Positions 15,102 through 24,294 are shown, counted from the first letter of the stretch. The stretch: 32,834 nt of DNA from Acidobacteriota bacterium (GCA_023391155.1 JAEWBM010000059.1:1-32834), one strand, 5' to 3'. Program-made: numbers and translations. The notes: a model not told the origin generated them from the sequence alone.

Positions 15102-16697
15102 ATGCGTAAAACCTCTTTGCTGCTTTTCGTCGCCCTTTTTCTATCAAGTTTCGGTCCAGCTTTTGGACAGGTGGCTCCGACATATGACCTTGTGATAACG
15201 AATGCGCGGATTATCGACGGCACGGGTAATCCGTGGTTCCGGGGTTCGGTCGCCGTTAAGGACGGCCGCATCGCGCGGGTCGGGTGGTTCGACGCGAGCG
15301 GTGCCCGGCAGACGATCGACGCGGGCGGGAAGATATTGGCACCGGGATTTATCGATGTGCACGCGCACTCAGAGAACGTTTATGACCACCCCGAGGCGGA
15401 GAATTTTATCCGCATGGGCGTGACGACGATGGTCACCGGCAACTGCGGCGGGTCGGTGGTAGAGGTAGGCGAGTTTCTGAACCGCATCAGCGAAACGCCC
15501 CTGGCGATAAATCTATCCACTCTGATCGGCCATAACTCGGTACGTCGAACGGTGATGGGGCTTGACAACCGTGCCCCGACCGCCGAAGAGCAGCAGAAAA
15601 TGAACGAGCTGGTCGAAAAGGCAATGCGTGAGGGAGCTGTCGGGCTCTCGACGGGGCTGATCTATCTACCCGGAACTTTTGCAGAGACCGAGGAGGTCGT
15701 CGAGCTGGCAAAGGCCTCATCGAAATACGGCGGAACATACGCGAGCCATATCCGCAACGAGGGCGTCGGCGTTTTCGACGCGATAAAAGAGGCGATCAAC
15801 ATCGGCGAACAAGCGAAGATGCCGGTCGAGATCTCGCACTTTAAGATCAGTGCCAAGTCGCTGTGGGGGCAGACGGATAAGACGCTGCAGCTGGTGCAGG
15901 ACGCTCGCGACCGCGGGCTGACGGTGACGGTCGATCAGTATGCATATCCGGCATCATCGACATCGCTCGACGCTCGGATGCCGAGTTGGGCGATCGCCGG
16001 GGGACGCGACGAGGGGCGTAAGCGCTTGGCGGATCCCGCAACGCGGGCTAAGGCGGCTGCGGATATGAAGAAGTCGAGGGCCGAGGCGGGATTTGCGGAT
16101 TACTCGGATGCATTCGTCGCCAGCTATCGTGAGAATCCGGAATTCAATGGCAAGAACATCAAGCAGATAACGATGGAGGTCCGCGGCAAGGACGACCTTG
16201 ATTCACAGATCGAGCAGATCTTTGAGATGTATGACAAGGGCGGCGCGCAGATGGTCTATCAGGTGATGCATGAGGACGACGTGAAACGGATAATGGCGGC
16301 ACCGTTCACGATGATCGCTTCGGACAGCGGCGTTCGCGAATTTGGTGCGGGCGTGCCTCATCCGCGGGGGTATGGAAACAACGCACGCGTGCTCGGGCGA
16401 TACGTCCGCGAACTGAAGATCGTCACCCTTGAGGATGCGATCCGGAAGATGACGTCGCTCCCGGCGAATACGTTCGGGCTTCGGGACCGCGGACAGATCC
16501 GAGAGGGCTTTGCGGCCGATATGGTGCTATTCGATGAAAAGACGGTCGGCGACAAGGCGACATTCGAAAAGCCGCATCAATATGCGGAGGGCTTCGCGAT
16601 TGTGATCGTGAACGGCGGCATCGTCTTTGACGGGACGAAGATGACCGGGACGATGAGCGGGCAGTCGATCCGGGGGAATGGGTATAGCGGAAAGTGA
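15102..16697 (+). CDS. Secreted amidohydrolase, N-acyl-D-amino-acid deacylase (D-aminoacylase) family
   Basis: 531 residues with a signal peptide (MRKTSLLLFVALFLSSFGPA followed by FGQ). The family removes the acyl group from N-acyl-D-amino acids using zinc. Visible metal-site motifs in order are GFIDVHAHSEN (H-x-H), GNCGGS (the cysteine ligand typical of D-aminoacylases), YASHIRNEG, EISHFK and IASDSGV (the catalytic aspartate). A C-terminal beta-sandwich piece (IREGFAADMVLFDEKTVGD) is also typical. Periplasmic action on D-amino-acid peptides is inferred. The start codon lies four bases after a terminator-like hairpin, and no ribosome site is visible. Confidence 0.9.
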   Translation: MRKTSLLLFVALFLSSFGPAFGQVAPTYDLVITNARIIDGTGNPWFRGSVAVKDGRIARVGWFDASGARQTIDAGGKILAPGFIDVHAHSENVYDHPEAENFIRMGVTTMVTGNCGGSVVEVGEFLNRISETPLAINLSTLIGHNSVRRTVMGLDNRAPTAEEQQKMNELVEKAMREGAVGLSTGLIYLPGTFAETEEVVELAKASSKYGGTYASHIRNEGVGVFDAIKEAINIGEQAKMPVEISHFKISAKSLWGQTDKTLQLVQDARDRGLTVTVDQYAYPASSTSLDARMPSWAIAGGRDEGRKRLADPATRAKAAADMKKSRAEAGFADYSDAFVASYRENPEFNGKNIKQITMEVRGKDDLDSQIEQIFEMYDKGGAQMVYQVMHEDDVKRIMAAPFTMIASDSGVREFGAGVPHPRGYGNNARVLGRYVRELKIVTLEDAIRKMTSLPANTFGLRDRGQIREGFAADMVLFDEKTVGDKATFEKPHQYAEGFAIVIVNGGIVFDGTKMTGTMSGQSIRGNGYSGK

Positions 16698-16709
16698 TAT
16701 CATCGGCGG

Positions 16710-17249
16710 GTGGAATATCGGATCCGCCCGGCAAAAGAGAGTGACATTCCCCATCTGTCGGGAATAGAGCAGCGGGCGTCGGAGCTATTTGCCTCGACGC
16801 CCTTTGCCGTTGAGGCAGAGGCGGGCTGCCTGTCGGAAGAGTTTCATCGAGAGCAATGGCAGGCCGGGCGGTTGTGGGTTGCGGCGGATGCGGATGATAC
16901 GCCGGTAGCGTTCGCAGCGGTGATCATCTTGGGCGGGCGGCCGCATCTGCACGAGCTGTCCGTTGATCCCGCTCACGGCCGGCGGGGCATCGGCCGCAGG
17001 CTTGTTGAAGCTGTCTGCGAATGGGCGGCGGCCGAGGGCCACGGTGGCGTCACACTTTCGACATATAAAGACGTCCCGTGGAACGCGCCGTTTTATGAAC
17101 GGATCGGGTTTCGTGTACTAGCTGAGAGCGAGTTGGACGAATCGCTTCGCGGGGTTCGTTTCGAGGAAGGTCGTGCCGGGTTGGATATCGCCGCGAGGGT
17201 GATGATGGTCCGTGATCTAGATCCCACTAGAACGGCGGATCGGCCGTAA
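16710..17249 (+). CDS. GNAT family N-acetyltransferase
   Basis: 179 residues starting at a GTG. The acetyl-CoA-binding motif A is visible as LHELSVDPAHGRRGIGRRLVE (residues about 81-101), followed by LSTYKDVPWNAPFYERIGFR, the usual C-terminal part of the fold. The substrate cannot be told. It begins 12 bases after the amidohydrolase stop, so they may be cotranscribed. Its end overlaps the end of the convergent rluD-like gene by 23 bases. Confidence 0.88.
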   Translation: MEYRIRPAKESDIPHLSGIEQRASELFASTPFAVEAEAGCLSEEFHREQWQAGRLWVAADADDTPVAFAAVIILGGRPHLHELSVDPAHGRRGIGRRLVEAVCEWAAAEGHGGVTLSTYKDVPWNAPFYERIGFRVLAESELDESLRGVRFEEGRAGLDIAARVMMVRDLDPTRTADRP

Positions 17250-18135
17250 AGCTGACGGGTTCATTGGTCGCGGGGTGGCGGAAAGTTAGCCGCCATGCGT
17301 GGAGGAAAAGTCGCTCGGCTGTTCCGCCGCCGCGTTTGGTGTCGCCGACGATCGGATGGCCGATGTGGGCGCAGTGTATACGGAGCTGATTTGTGCGGCC
17401 TGTTACGGGTTCAAGTTCCAAGAGAGTGGTGTCGGTATTTCTATTGCGGACGCGAAAGCGTGTGACCGCCGGTTTCCCGTCCGACTTTATGTCCCAATGT
17501 TTGAGTTCCGGATACCTGCCGATCGGGGCCTCGATCACCCCCTCGTGTTCCTTTACATTTCCCCGGACTAGGGCGAGATAGAGTTTTTCGACCGACTTGC
17601 GCTGAAACTGCTTGGCGATGATGCGATGGACCCGGTCGCTTTTCGCCACGACGATCAGGCCGGAGGTCTGCTTATCGAGCCGGTGGATCAGCCCGGGGCG
17701 AATGGCGGGGGTCCCATTCCGAGCCGGGTTGAGATGGTGTGCAAGGGCGTTCAGCAAAGTACCGGCCTTGTCGCGGTGCGTCGGGTGGACCAGCATCCCG
17801 GCGGCCTTGTTCACGACGATCAGGTGAGGGTCTTCGAAGACGATATCGAGCGGCACGTCCTCTGGCTGCATCGCGTTTTCGCGGGTGAGGTCGATGTGCA
17901 GCTCCAGGAAATCGTTTGCCCGGACGCGATAGCCGCGGTTCTCATGCCGGCCGTTAACCTCGCATTTGCCGTCGCGGACCACCTCGCGGAGATACATCCT
18001 GCTTAAGCTCCCGAAATGATCGAAGAGAAAATCCTCCAGCCGTCGGCGGTGAGCCGTTTGGGGAACGTTCAATTCGATCCTCTTCTCCATCAGTGCTGAT
18101 GATATAACACGGCGCTTCGGTGCGCCATTCTCCAT
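17227..18135 (-). CDS. RluA/RluD family 23S rRNA pseudouridine synthase
   Basis: 302 residues. An S4 RNA-binding domain (RRLEDFLFDHFGSLSRMYLREVV, residues about 31-53) is followed by the pseudouridine synthase domain with the catalytic GLIHRLDKQTSGLIVVAKS motif, whose aspartate is essential. The late GRTNQLRIHCAHIGHPIVGD matches RluD-type enzymes that modify the large-subunit rRNA. A second in-frame ATG at 18090 (MEKRIELNVPQ) is a plausible alternative start. It is convergent with the GNAT gene and divergent from the sigma-54 activator. Confidence 0.93.
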   Translation of the reverse strand: MENGAPKRRVISSALMEKRIELNVPQTAHRRRLEDFLFDHFGSLSRMYLREVVRDGKCEVNGRHENRGYRVRANDFLELHIDLTRENAMQPEDVPLDIVFEDPHLIVVNKAAGMLVHPTHRDKAGTLLNALAHHLNPARNGTPAIRPGLIHRLDKQTSGLIVVAKSDRVHRIIAKQFQRKSVEKLYLALVRGNVKEHEGVIEAPIGRYPELKHWDIKSDGKPAVTRFRVRNRNTDTTLLELEPVTGRTNQLRIHCAHIGHPIVGDTKRGGGTAERLFLHAWRLTFRHPATNEPVSFTADPPF

Positions 18136-18205
18136 AAATCCTACAATTTTGTGCCCCGGCTTTCGCTCGGCGGGGTTATCTGTTACCTTTCATTTTTTGC
18201 AGTCG

Positions 18206-19708
18206 ATGGATAGCGAGCTACTAAATTATGTTTCGGGACTAAGTTCGGCGCTTGCCTCAGGTGACGGCGATCTTCGCGGAAATCTGCGGCGGGCGCTGGA
18301 GCTCGGCGGCGAGATCGGCTTTGCGTTTTCATTCGTGCTGCTACAGGAGGCGGAGAGCGATTCACTAACTGTGGCGGCGGCCGCGGGGTTGAGTTTGGCC
18401 GAGTATCGGCGGCTTGAATCGCGGATCGGGCGGCCGCTGTTTGGCGACACTTTTGATCAAGGAGGCTTCGCTTCCCTTTCAATAAACGATGAACCGGACC
18501 TAGCGTTTGTCCTCGCCGAACAGCCGGCGGCAAATGTTTATTTTGTTCCCGTCGAGATCGGCAAGAAGCGGTTTGGGCTATTGGCGGCGGGCATCGGCGA
18601 AGGCGGGCCTGAAGCGGGCGAGGCAGAGAAGGTCCTGACGCTGACGGCGGCGATGATCGCACAGACGCTGCGGATCGAGCTTGCGGTCCGTGGCGAGCGG
18701 CAGAAGCTGAGGGACGAGAACCTCACGCTCAAGCACGAGCTGAAGGAAAAATACGATTTCTCGCATATCGTGGGGACGTCGGGAGCCATTCGGCAGGTCT
18801 ATGAGCAGGTTTCGCAGGTAGCGAGGTCGAACGCAACGGTTCTGCTTCGGGGGGAAAGCGGGACCGGAAAGGAACTGATCGCAAAGGCGATCCATTACAA
18901 CAGCCTGCGTGCGAAGCGGCCGCTGGTGACGGTGAACTGCGCGGCGCTGCCGGAATCGCTGATCGAATCTGAGCTTTTCGGGCACGAGAAGGGAGCGTTT
19001 ACCGGAGCGGAGAGGTCGAAGAAAGGGCGATTCGAGCTTGCGGACGGCGGGACGCTTTTCTTGGACGAGATCGGCGATCTGCCGCCGCAGACACAGGTGA
19101 AATTGCTCAGGGTGCTGCAGGAACGCGAATTTGAGCGCGTCGGCGGGACGGAGACCGTTAAGACAAATATCAGGCTGATCGCCGCGACCAATAAAGATCT
19201 GGAAGCGGCGATCACGGCGGGCGAGTTTCGCGAGGACCTTTATTACAGGCTAAATGTTTTCAGCATTTTTCTTCCGCCGCTTCGCGAGCGAAAGGCTGAC
19301 ATCTTATTGCTGGCCGAGCACTTTTTGGAGAAATATGAGCAGGAGCATGGAAAGCGGATCCGGCGTATTTCAACACCTGCGATCGATATGCTGATGAGCT
19401 ATCACTTTCCCGGGAACGTACGGGAGCTTGAGAACGCGATCGAGCGGGCGGTCATCGTGTGCGATGCGAACGTTATCCACGGGCATCATCTGCCGCCGTC
19501 GCTGCAGACGGCCGAGGTGACGGGGACGGTGACGGACCTTTCGCTCGCATCGGCGGTCGAGGCGTTTGAGCGGGATATGATCCAGGACGCGCTGAAATCG
19601 ACAAAGGGGAATATTGCGGCGGCGGCCCGGACGCTGGGCTCGACGGAGCGGATATTGGGCTACAAGATAAAGAATTACGGGATAGACGCGGCCCGCTTTA
19701 AACGATGA
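18206..19708 (+). CDS. Sigma-54-dependent transcriptional activator (GAF-AAA+-Fis)
   Basis: 500 residues from the ATG at 18206; the frame is open to 18149 but the protein sequence there is not conserved-looking. The N-terminal 165 residues look like a GAF sensor domain, followed by a coiled linker (ERQKLRDENLTLKHELKEKY). The AAA+ domain has Walker A GESGTGKE, the sigma-54 contact loop GAFTGA, Walker B GGTLFLDEIGD and the R-finger region. The C-terminal Fis helix-turn-helix (GNIAAAARTLGSTERILGYK followed by IKNYGID) is NifA-like. It forms an ATGA overlap with glnE, so it most likely belongs to nitrogen control. No sigma-54 promoter is evident in front of it. Confidence 0.93.
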   Translation: MDSELLNYVSGLSSALASGDGDLRGNLRRALELGGEIGFAFSFVLLQEAESDSLTVAAAAGLSLAEYRRLESRIGRPLFGDTFDQGGFASLSINDEPDLAFVLAEQPAANVYFVPVEIGKKRFGLLAAGIGEGGPEAGEAEKVLTLTAAMIAQTLRIELAVRGERQKLRDENLTLKHELKEKYDFSHIVGTSGAIRQVYEQVSQVARSNATVLLRGESGTGKELIAKAIHYNSLRAKRPLVTVNCAALPESLIESELFGHEKGAFTGAERSKKGRFELADGGTLFLDEIGDLPPQTQVKLLRVLQEREFERVGGTETVKTNIRLIAATNKDLEAAITAGEFREDLYYRLNVFSIFLPPLRERKADILLLAEHFLEKYEQEHGKRIRRISTPAIDMLMSYHFPGNVRELENAIERAVIVCDANVIHGHHLPPSLQTAEVTGTVTDLSLASAVEAFERDMIQDALKSTKGNIAAAARTLGSTERILGYKIKNYGIDAARFKR

Positions 19709-22344
19709 TCACAGCCGACGCTTTAATTCAGGACCTGCCCGATCCCGGTGCAGCCCGGCGGTTTCTGGAATCGCTTGTTGAGAAGCACCCGCGGCAGGCG
19801 GCGAGGCTGGAGCGTGACCGTTCCCTGTTGTCGGATGCGTTAACACTTGCGTCGTTTAGTCCGCTGCTGGCGGCGACGATGGTCGAACATCCCGAATATC
19901 TCGGCTGGCTCGGCCGTAAACGCGGCGAAAAGGTGGTCCGCGATAAAGAAGAGCTGCTCGAATCGCTGGCGCGGTTTTCGCTGACGAACTCGACGCTTGA
20001 GCCGCACGTAGTGCTTGCTCGGTTTCGGCGGAGAGAGCTGCTGCGGATCTTTTTGCAGGACATTCGGCGGCTGGCCGCGATCGCGGAGATAACGGAAGAG
20101 ATCTCGAATCTGGCGGACGCTATCCTCGAACACGCCCTGCGGCTCGCTCGTCAGGAACTCGATAACCGTTACGGTTCGCCGCTGGAGACCGATGAGAAGG
20201 GCCGGGAGAAGCCGGCCGAGATCTGCATAGTTTCGCTGGGCAAACTAGGCTCGCGCGAGCTCAACTATTCTTCGGACATCGATCTGCTATTTCTTTACTC
20301 TGCTGAAGGGGTAACATCGGGCGTTGGGGCCCGGGATCCGCTGACGAATCGAGAGTATTTCATCAAGCTCGCCGAGAGCGTGACCGCGATGATCGGGCGG
20401 CAGACGGGCGAGGGAGCGGCGTATCGCGTCGACCTGAGGCTAAGGCCGCACGGACGCGTCGGCCCGCTGGCTCTTTCGGCGGCGGACACCGCCCGGTATT
20501 ACAAAACGGAAGCGGCGGCGTGGGAGCGGCAGGTGCTGATCCGGTGCCGGGCGAGCGCCGGCGACGAAGGCATCTTTCGCCGGTTTTACAACGCCGTACG
20601 CCCGACCGTTTACAGCGAAGCGGTTTCGGTGGACGCCGCACTTGCGGCTGTGCGGGATTCGAAGCAGAAGATCGACCTGAATCAGATCGCCGCGAAGGGC
20701 ACGGATGTAAAGCTCGGCCGCGGCGGCATTCGCGAAATAGAGTTCATCGCCCAGGCATTGCAGATCGCATACGGCGGACGCGACAGGTGGCTCCGGGCCC
20801 CGCATACGCTGATCAGCCTGACGCGGCTGTCGGACCGCGGGCTGATAGCTGAGCGCGAGCTGACCGCACTTTACGACGCATACGATTTCTTAAGAAAGCT
20901 GGAGCACCTGCTGCAGATGGAGAACGGGCTGCAGACACACCTGGTTCCGCGGGATGAGGAACGGCGGACGGTTTTTGCCAAGCGGATGGGATTTGCGTCG
21001 CTTGCCGAATTCGACAGGGAGCTGGAACGGCATATGACCGAGGTTCACGGCGTTTTCCGACGAGTATTCGGCGATGCTGAGACGGCGCCGCAGGCGGCAC
21101 CCGCGAAGAAAGAAAAGATCTCGGCTATCGCGGAGGCGCACGGCGATGATTCCGTTTCGCGAGCGGCAGAGTCGGCTCCGCATTTTGCTCCGCTGTTCTC
21201 AAGGCATCGTGACGCGGTAGCGGCGGCACTTGGCGGCGAGAGCGAGCGGGTGCCCGCGAACGATGCCTTCGCTTCGGTGAAATCAGGAAATAGCTACGGC
21301 GGGCAATTGTGCGAGCTGCGGCGAACTTGGGCGCGGGAGATCGCAGTGATTGCCGCACTCGATGCGGCGGGGCTCATCACGATCCGCGAATCCAAAGACA
21401 GGCAGACCCAGCTTGCCGAGGCGAGTATCGAGGCGGCGGTCGAGATCGCACGGCGAGAGATGGAACGTAAGATCGGTGCTTCTGTTCCGCAATTGGCGCT
21501 CGGCGTGTTGGCGCTGGGCAAGCTGGGCGGAGCGGGGCTGGATTTTGATTCGGACCTCGATCTCGCCCTCGTCTTTGACGCGGAGGCCGCGCCGGCAAAT
21601 ATCACCGCGGGTGAGTTTTATTCCCGGGCGGCTGAGATCTTTGTAAACGCTCTGTCAGCGATCACCCGCGACGGCAGCCTTTATCGCGTGGATATGCGCC
21701 TCCGGCCGCACGGCAAGGACGGGCCGCTTGCCACCGAACGCCGGGCCTTTGTCGAATATATGGAACGCGAGGCTGCGTTGTGGGAGCTGCTCGCCTTTGT
21801 AAAGGTCCGGGCCGTGGGAGGCGACGCGGCCGTTGCGGCTGAAACGGAAGCTGCGGTCCGCGAGGCGATCCACCGCAGGGCGTTGGATGCCGGTACGGAG
21901 GCTCTTGCCGCTGAGACGCGCCGTGTCCGTAGCGAGCTGGAAAAACGAAAAGGCCGCGCCGGGCTGGACATCAAATACGGCGAGGGCGGGCTGCTGGATA
22001 TCTATTTCGCACTGCGATTTCTGCAGCTGCGGGATGATATTCGCGACGGCGGCCAGGGCCGTTCGACCGAAGAGACGCTTGCGCGGCTGCGGGAGGCGGG
22101 ATCGCTGGGAGACGCGGAGTATGCCGCATTTTCCGCGGGTTACCGGCTGCTGTCCGCCATCGACCACGCTCTGCGGTTGACCATCGGCCGGACGACGCGG
22201 CTTCCGCTGGCGCGGCCCGACACCATTGTCCTCATCGCCGCCCGCACCGGCCATGCCGACTCCTCTTCTCTCTTGGCCGACCTTACCGATCGGCGGCTGG
22301 CGGTACGGGAGGCGTTTGAATCGGTGGTCCGTCATCAGGGGTGA
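19705..22344 (+). CDS. glnE: Glutamine synthetase adenylyltransferase / adenylyl-removing enzyme
   Basis: 879 residues, slightly shorter than the usual 940-990. GlnE adds and removes AMP on glutamine synthetase in response to PII and glutamine. Both nucleotidyltransferase halves keep their metal-binding motifs: SLGKLGSRELNYSSDIDLLFLY near residues 175-196, and LALGKLGGAGLDFDSDLDLALVF near residues 605-627. Each half is followed by RVDLRLRPHG or RVDMRLRPHG. The ATG overlaps the stop of the sigma-54 activator. The region between the halves (around residues 460-510) is alanine-rich and poorly conserved, which may explain the shorter length. Confidence 0.94.
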   Translation: MITADALIQDLPDPGAARRFLESLVEKHPRQAARLERDRSLLSDALTLASFSPLLAATMVEHPEYLGWLGRKRGEKVVRDKEELLESLARFSLTNSTLEPHVVLARFRRRELLRIFLQDIRRLAAIAEITEEISNLADAILEHALRLARQELDNRYGSPLETDEKGREKPAEICIVSLGKLGSRELNYSSDIDLLFLYSAEGVTSGVGARDPLTNREYFIKLAESVTAMIGRQTGEGAAYRVDLRLRPHGRVGPLALSAADTARYYKTEAAAWERQVLIRCRASAGDEGIFRRFYNAVRPTVYSEAVSVDAALAAVRDSKQKIDLNQIAAKGTDVKLGRGGIREIEFIAQALQIAYGGRDRWLRAPHTLISLTRLSDRGLIAERELTALYDAYDFLRKLEHLLQMENGLQTHLVPRDEERRTVFAKRMGFASLAEFDRELERHMTEVHGVFRRVFGDAETAPQAAPAKKEKISAIAEAHGDDSVSRAAESAPHFAPLFSRHRDAVAAALGGESERVPANDAFASVKSGNSYGGQLCELRRTWAREIAVIAALDAAGLITIRESKDRQTQLAEASIEAAVEIARREMERKIGASVPQLALGVLALGKLGGAGLDFDSDLDLALVFDAEAAPANITAGEFYSRAAEIFVNALSAITRDGSLYRVDMRLRPHGKDGPLATERRAFVEYMEREAALWELLAFVKVRAVGGDAAVAAETEAAVREAIHRRALDAGTEALAAETRRVRSELEKRKGRAGLDIKYGEGGLLDIYFALRFLQLRDDIRDGGQGRSTEETLARLREAGSLGDAEYAAFSAGYRLLSAIDHALRLTIGRTTRLPLARPDTIVLIAARTGHADSSSLLADLTDRRLAVREAFESVVRHQG

Positions 22345-22403
22345 TCCGTGGGGTCTGAATCGACGGTGTAGTAAATAACCCGCAACACTGATGAGTTTTT
22401 TGG

Positions 22404-23300
22404 CTACTGCGCGGGGACGATGGTTTCGACCTCTAGAAGCACATCGGTATGATGATGGCCGGTGTGTGCGTGGAAAAGCGTGCCTTTAACGATCACTTGC
22501 CGGCCTATCAATTCACTCGCCGATTCTGGCAGGACCAATTGCAGCTTCTTCACATTCTCGATCGCCGGATCGGCATGCGGGTCAGCGTCCTTAGGAGGGC
22601 GAACATTTATCGGCTCGTTAAGGGTTAGGATCCAGTGACTCTCTTTCGCATCGGTTTCCGGTTCCTCGCCGAAATTCGGCGGGCCAAAAAAGGTCTCGAT
22701 ACTCAATTCGCCCTTTATTTCAACGACCGCCGGCCAATACTCCAGCCACTCTTTTTGTTCACTGGCATTTCCTTTTGTAGAAGATCGAGCGTCCCGATCT
22801 CTCAGATCGATCCGCTTCGTCAATGGCGAATTCTTGTCGGGAGTATGATCAAGTATCTCAAATGCCTTGTTGCGGTAATATTCTGCCCGGTAGAATCCTT
22901 TCGACCGCGGGCCTATCCTTTCCTCAAATTCCACGGCGGCTTTCCGTCCAGCCAGTGTGTCATTAAATTCTATAAACACCGGGCGTTCGTTGAAGTGTCG
23001 CGACCGCTTAAGGTCGTCGCGGCTGGTGAAGATCGAGATGCGGAGGAGATATGGATCCGGATATTCGGCAGCTAACCGTTTAGATTCCTCGATCAACAGA
23101 TCGACTTCAAAATTCGCCTCTTGGCCATAGACATAAATGTGGCGGGATGCGATCTTGCTCGGACCGCCGTCGTGAACACGGTTGAATACAACTTCGAAGT
23201 CTGCTGAATCTTGTCCCAGGGTGCCCGTGGGGCATATCGTGATCGCAGCGAACACGAAAATTGTGACGGTCGTAATCACCCATTCGTTCGATTTCTTCAT
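22404..23300 (-). CDS. Secreted protein with C-terminal DUF4431 domain
   Basis: 298 residues with an N-terminal hydrophobic signal sequence (EWVITTVTIFVFAAITICPT). The C-terminal third has the DUF4431 pattern: EYWPAVVEIKGELSIETFFG, PPNFGEEP, SHWILTLNEPINV, LIGRQVIVKGTLFHAHTGHH and DVLLEV. The histidine cluster HAHTGHHHTD might bind metal. The N-terminal part is not recognised. A TATAAT on the reverse strand lies 15-20 bases upstream of the ATG, so the leader would be very short. It is convergent with glnE. Confidence 0.82.
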   Translation of the reverse strand: MKKSNEWVITTVTIFVFAAITICPTGTLGQDSADFEVVFNRVHDGGPSKIASRHIYVYGQEANFEVDLLIEESKRLAAEYPDPYLLRISIFTSRDDLKRSRHFNERPVFIEFNDTLAGRKAAVEFEERIGPRSKGFYRAEYYRNKAFEILDHTPDKNSPLTKRIDLRDRDARSSTKGNASEQKEWLEYWPAVVEIKGELSIETFFGPPNFGEEPETDAKESHWILTLNEPINVRPPKDADPHADPAIENVKKLQLVLPESASELIGRQVIVKGTLFHAHTGHHHTDVLLEVETIVPAQ

Positions 23301-23314
23301 AACTGTGACAAGGC

Positions 23315-23320
23315 ATTATA
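23315..23320 (-). promoter_or_regulatory. -10 box of the DUF4431 gene
   Basis: TATAAT on the reverse strand with only 14 bases between it and the ATG at 23300. The -35 region is weak. A leader of about seven bases is predicted, again close to leaderless, as for pyrR. Confidence 0.4.
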
Positions 23321-23356
23321 GCCCTTTATGGCGGCGTAGCCGCAAGATGATAAGGA

Positions 23357-23403
23357 GCCGGCTCGGAAAAGCACAGCTTTTCCGCAAATAAGGCGGCATA
23401 GCC
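23357..23403. repeat. 47-bp direct repeat, left copy
   Basis: It matches 26434-26480 at 45 of 47 positions. It contains the perfect palindrome CGGAAAAGC-ACA-GCTTTTCCG followed by AATAAGGCGGCATAGCC. The two copies bound the accessory island with the tandem array and the toxin/immunity genes. A related GCGGC-GTA-GCCGC hairpin lies just upstream at 23331-23343. Confidence 0.85.
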
Positions 23404-23461
23404 GGCGGACGGCGGAAATCGGGGAAAACGTATTGAAGGCGTACGTTTTCAAACCAAAAAC

Positions 23462-23890
23462 GTGGATTTGAGTTTTAAGATCGTGGATCTGAACTTTCAA
23501 ATCGGTGATCTGAGTTTTCAAATCGGTAATTTGAACTTTCAAATCGCCAGTACAGGATCAGTGACGCCGATTTTGATTTTCAAATCGCCAGTATAGGATC
23601 TGGGACGGTGATTTTGACTTTCAAATCACCAGTACAGAATCTGGGACGCCGATCCAGACTCTGGGACGCCGATTTGGATTTTCAAATCGCCAGTACAGAA
23701 TCTGTGACGCCGATTTTGATTTAAAATCGCCAATATAGAATCTGGGACGGTGATTTGAACTTTCAGATCGCCAATATAGAATCTGGGACGCCGATCCAGA
23801 CTCTGGGACGGCAGTTTTTATTCTGTGCCGGTAATTTTTGTTCTGTATCGGCAATTTGAAAACTCAGATCGGTAGTTTTAAACGCGGATC
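23462..23890. repeat. Tandem array of 21 units of 20 or 21 bp, two unit families
   Basis: Units start at 23462, 23483, 23504, 23525, 23546, 23566, 23587, 23607, 23628, 23648, 23668, 23689, 23709, 23729, 23749, 23770, 23790, 23810, 23830, 23850 and 23871. Family A (mostly 21 bp) looks like GCCGATTTTGATTTTCAAAT plus C. Family B (20 bp) looks like GCCAGTACAGAATCTGGGAC. From unit 5 the families are interspersed. Many A units are nearly self-complementary (GATTTGAA-CT-TTCAAATC), and some B units contain CCAG-ACT-CTGG. A decayed unit may precede (23441-23461) and follow (23891-23910). No reading frame spans it. Confidence 0.9.
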
Positions 23891-24294
23891 GCCGGCCAAG
23901 AACGCCTGCCTGCGACTGGAATTCCAGAGGGTGTCCGTTACTTCAAAAGAATATCTTGACTTGTTTCGATAGTTCATAATATCTTGAAAGCCATCAATTT
24001 TCTTTCGAAGTCCTGCTGAACGTACTTCCGCAATTCCGAAGCCAACCCAGCTGCCCACTTCGTTCCCTATAGGTCACCGGTCCGTGGAGGGCCAAGGAGC
24101 CCGAATGTCGTTCGAAAAATCACGTGCACCCCCGCCGCATTGATCGGGCACGCGAGCGCCCGACGTGTCTTCCGACCCAGTCCGTACGTCATTTAGCAAA
24201 ACAAACAAATGTCAAAACGAAATATTGAGCCCGACGCCCCTACCGAGAGCCATAGCCGTAGCGCGCGAGCTATCGGCCTTATCCGCGGCCGCAA
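23891..24294. other. Intergenic stretch, possible 5' remains of the toxin gene
   Basis: No complete gene is recognised. A plus-strand frame ending at 24359 contains KTNKCQNEIL, faintly like segments seen near toxin domains, but it is not convincing and lies in a different frame from the downstream toxin-like gene. Confidence 0.4.

Noticed and set aside
18136..18205. Sigma-54 (-24/-12) promoter before the activator-glnE operon
   Set aside because: A TTTTGCA is present near 18195 but no GG dinucleotide at the required distance upstream.
23462..23890. CRISPR array
   Set aside because: Units are contiguous, only 20-21 bp, diverged from each other and without unique spacers; no cas gene is in the window.
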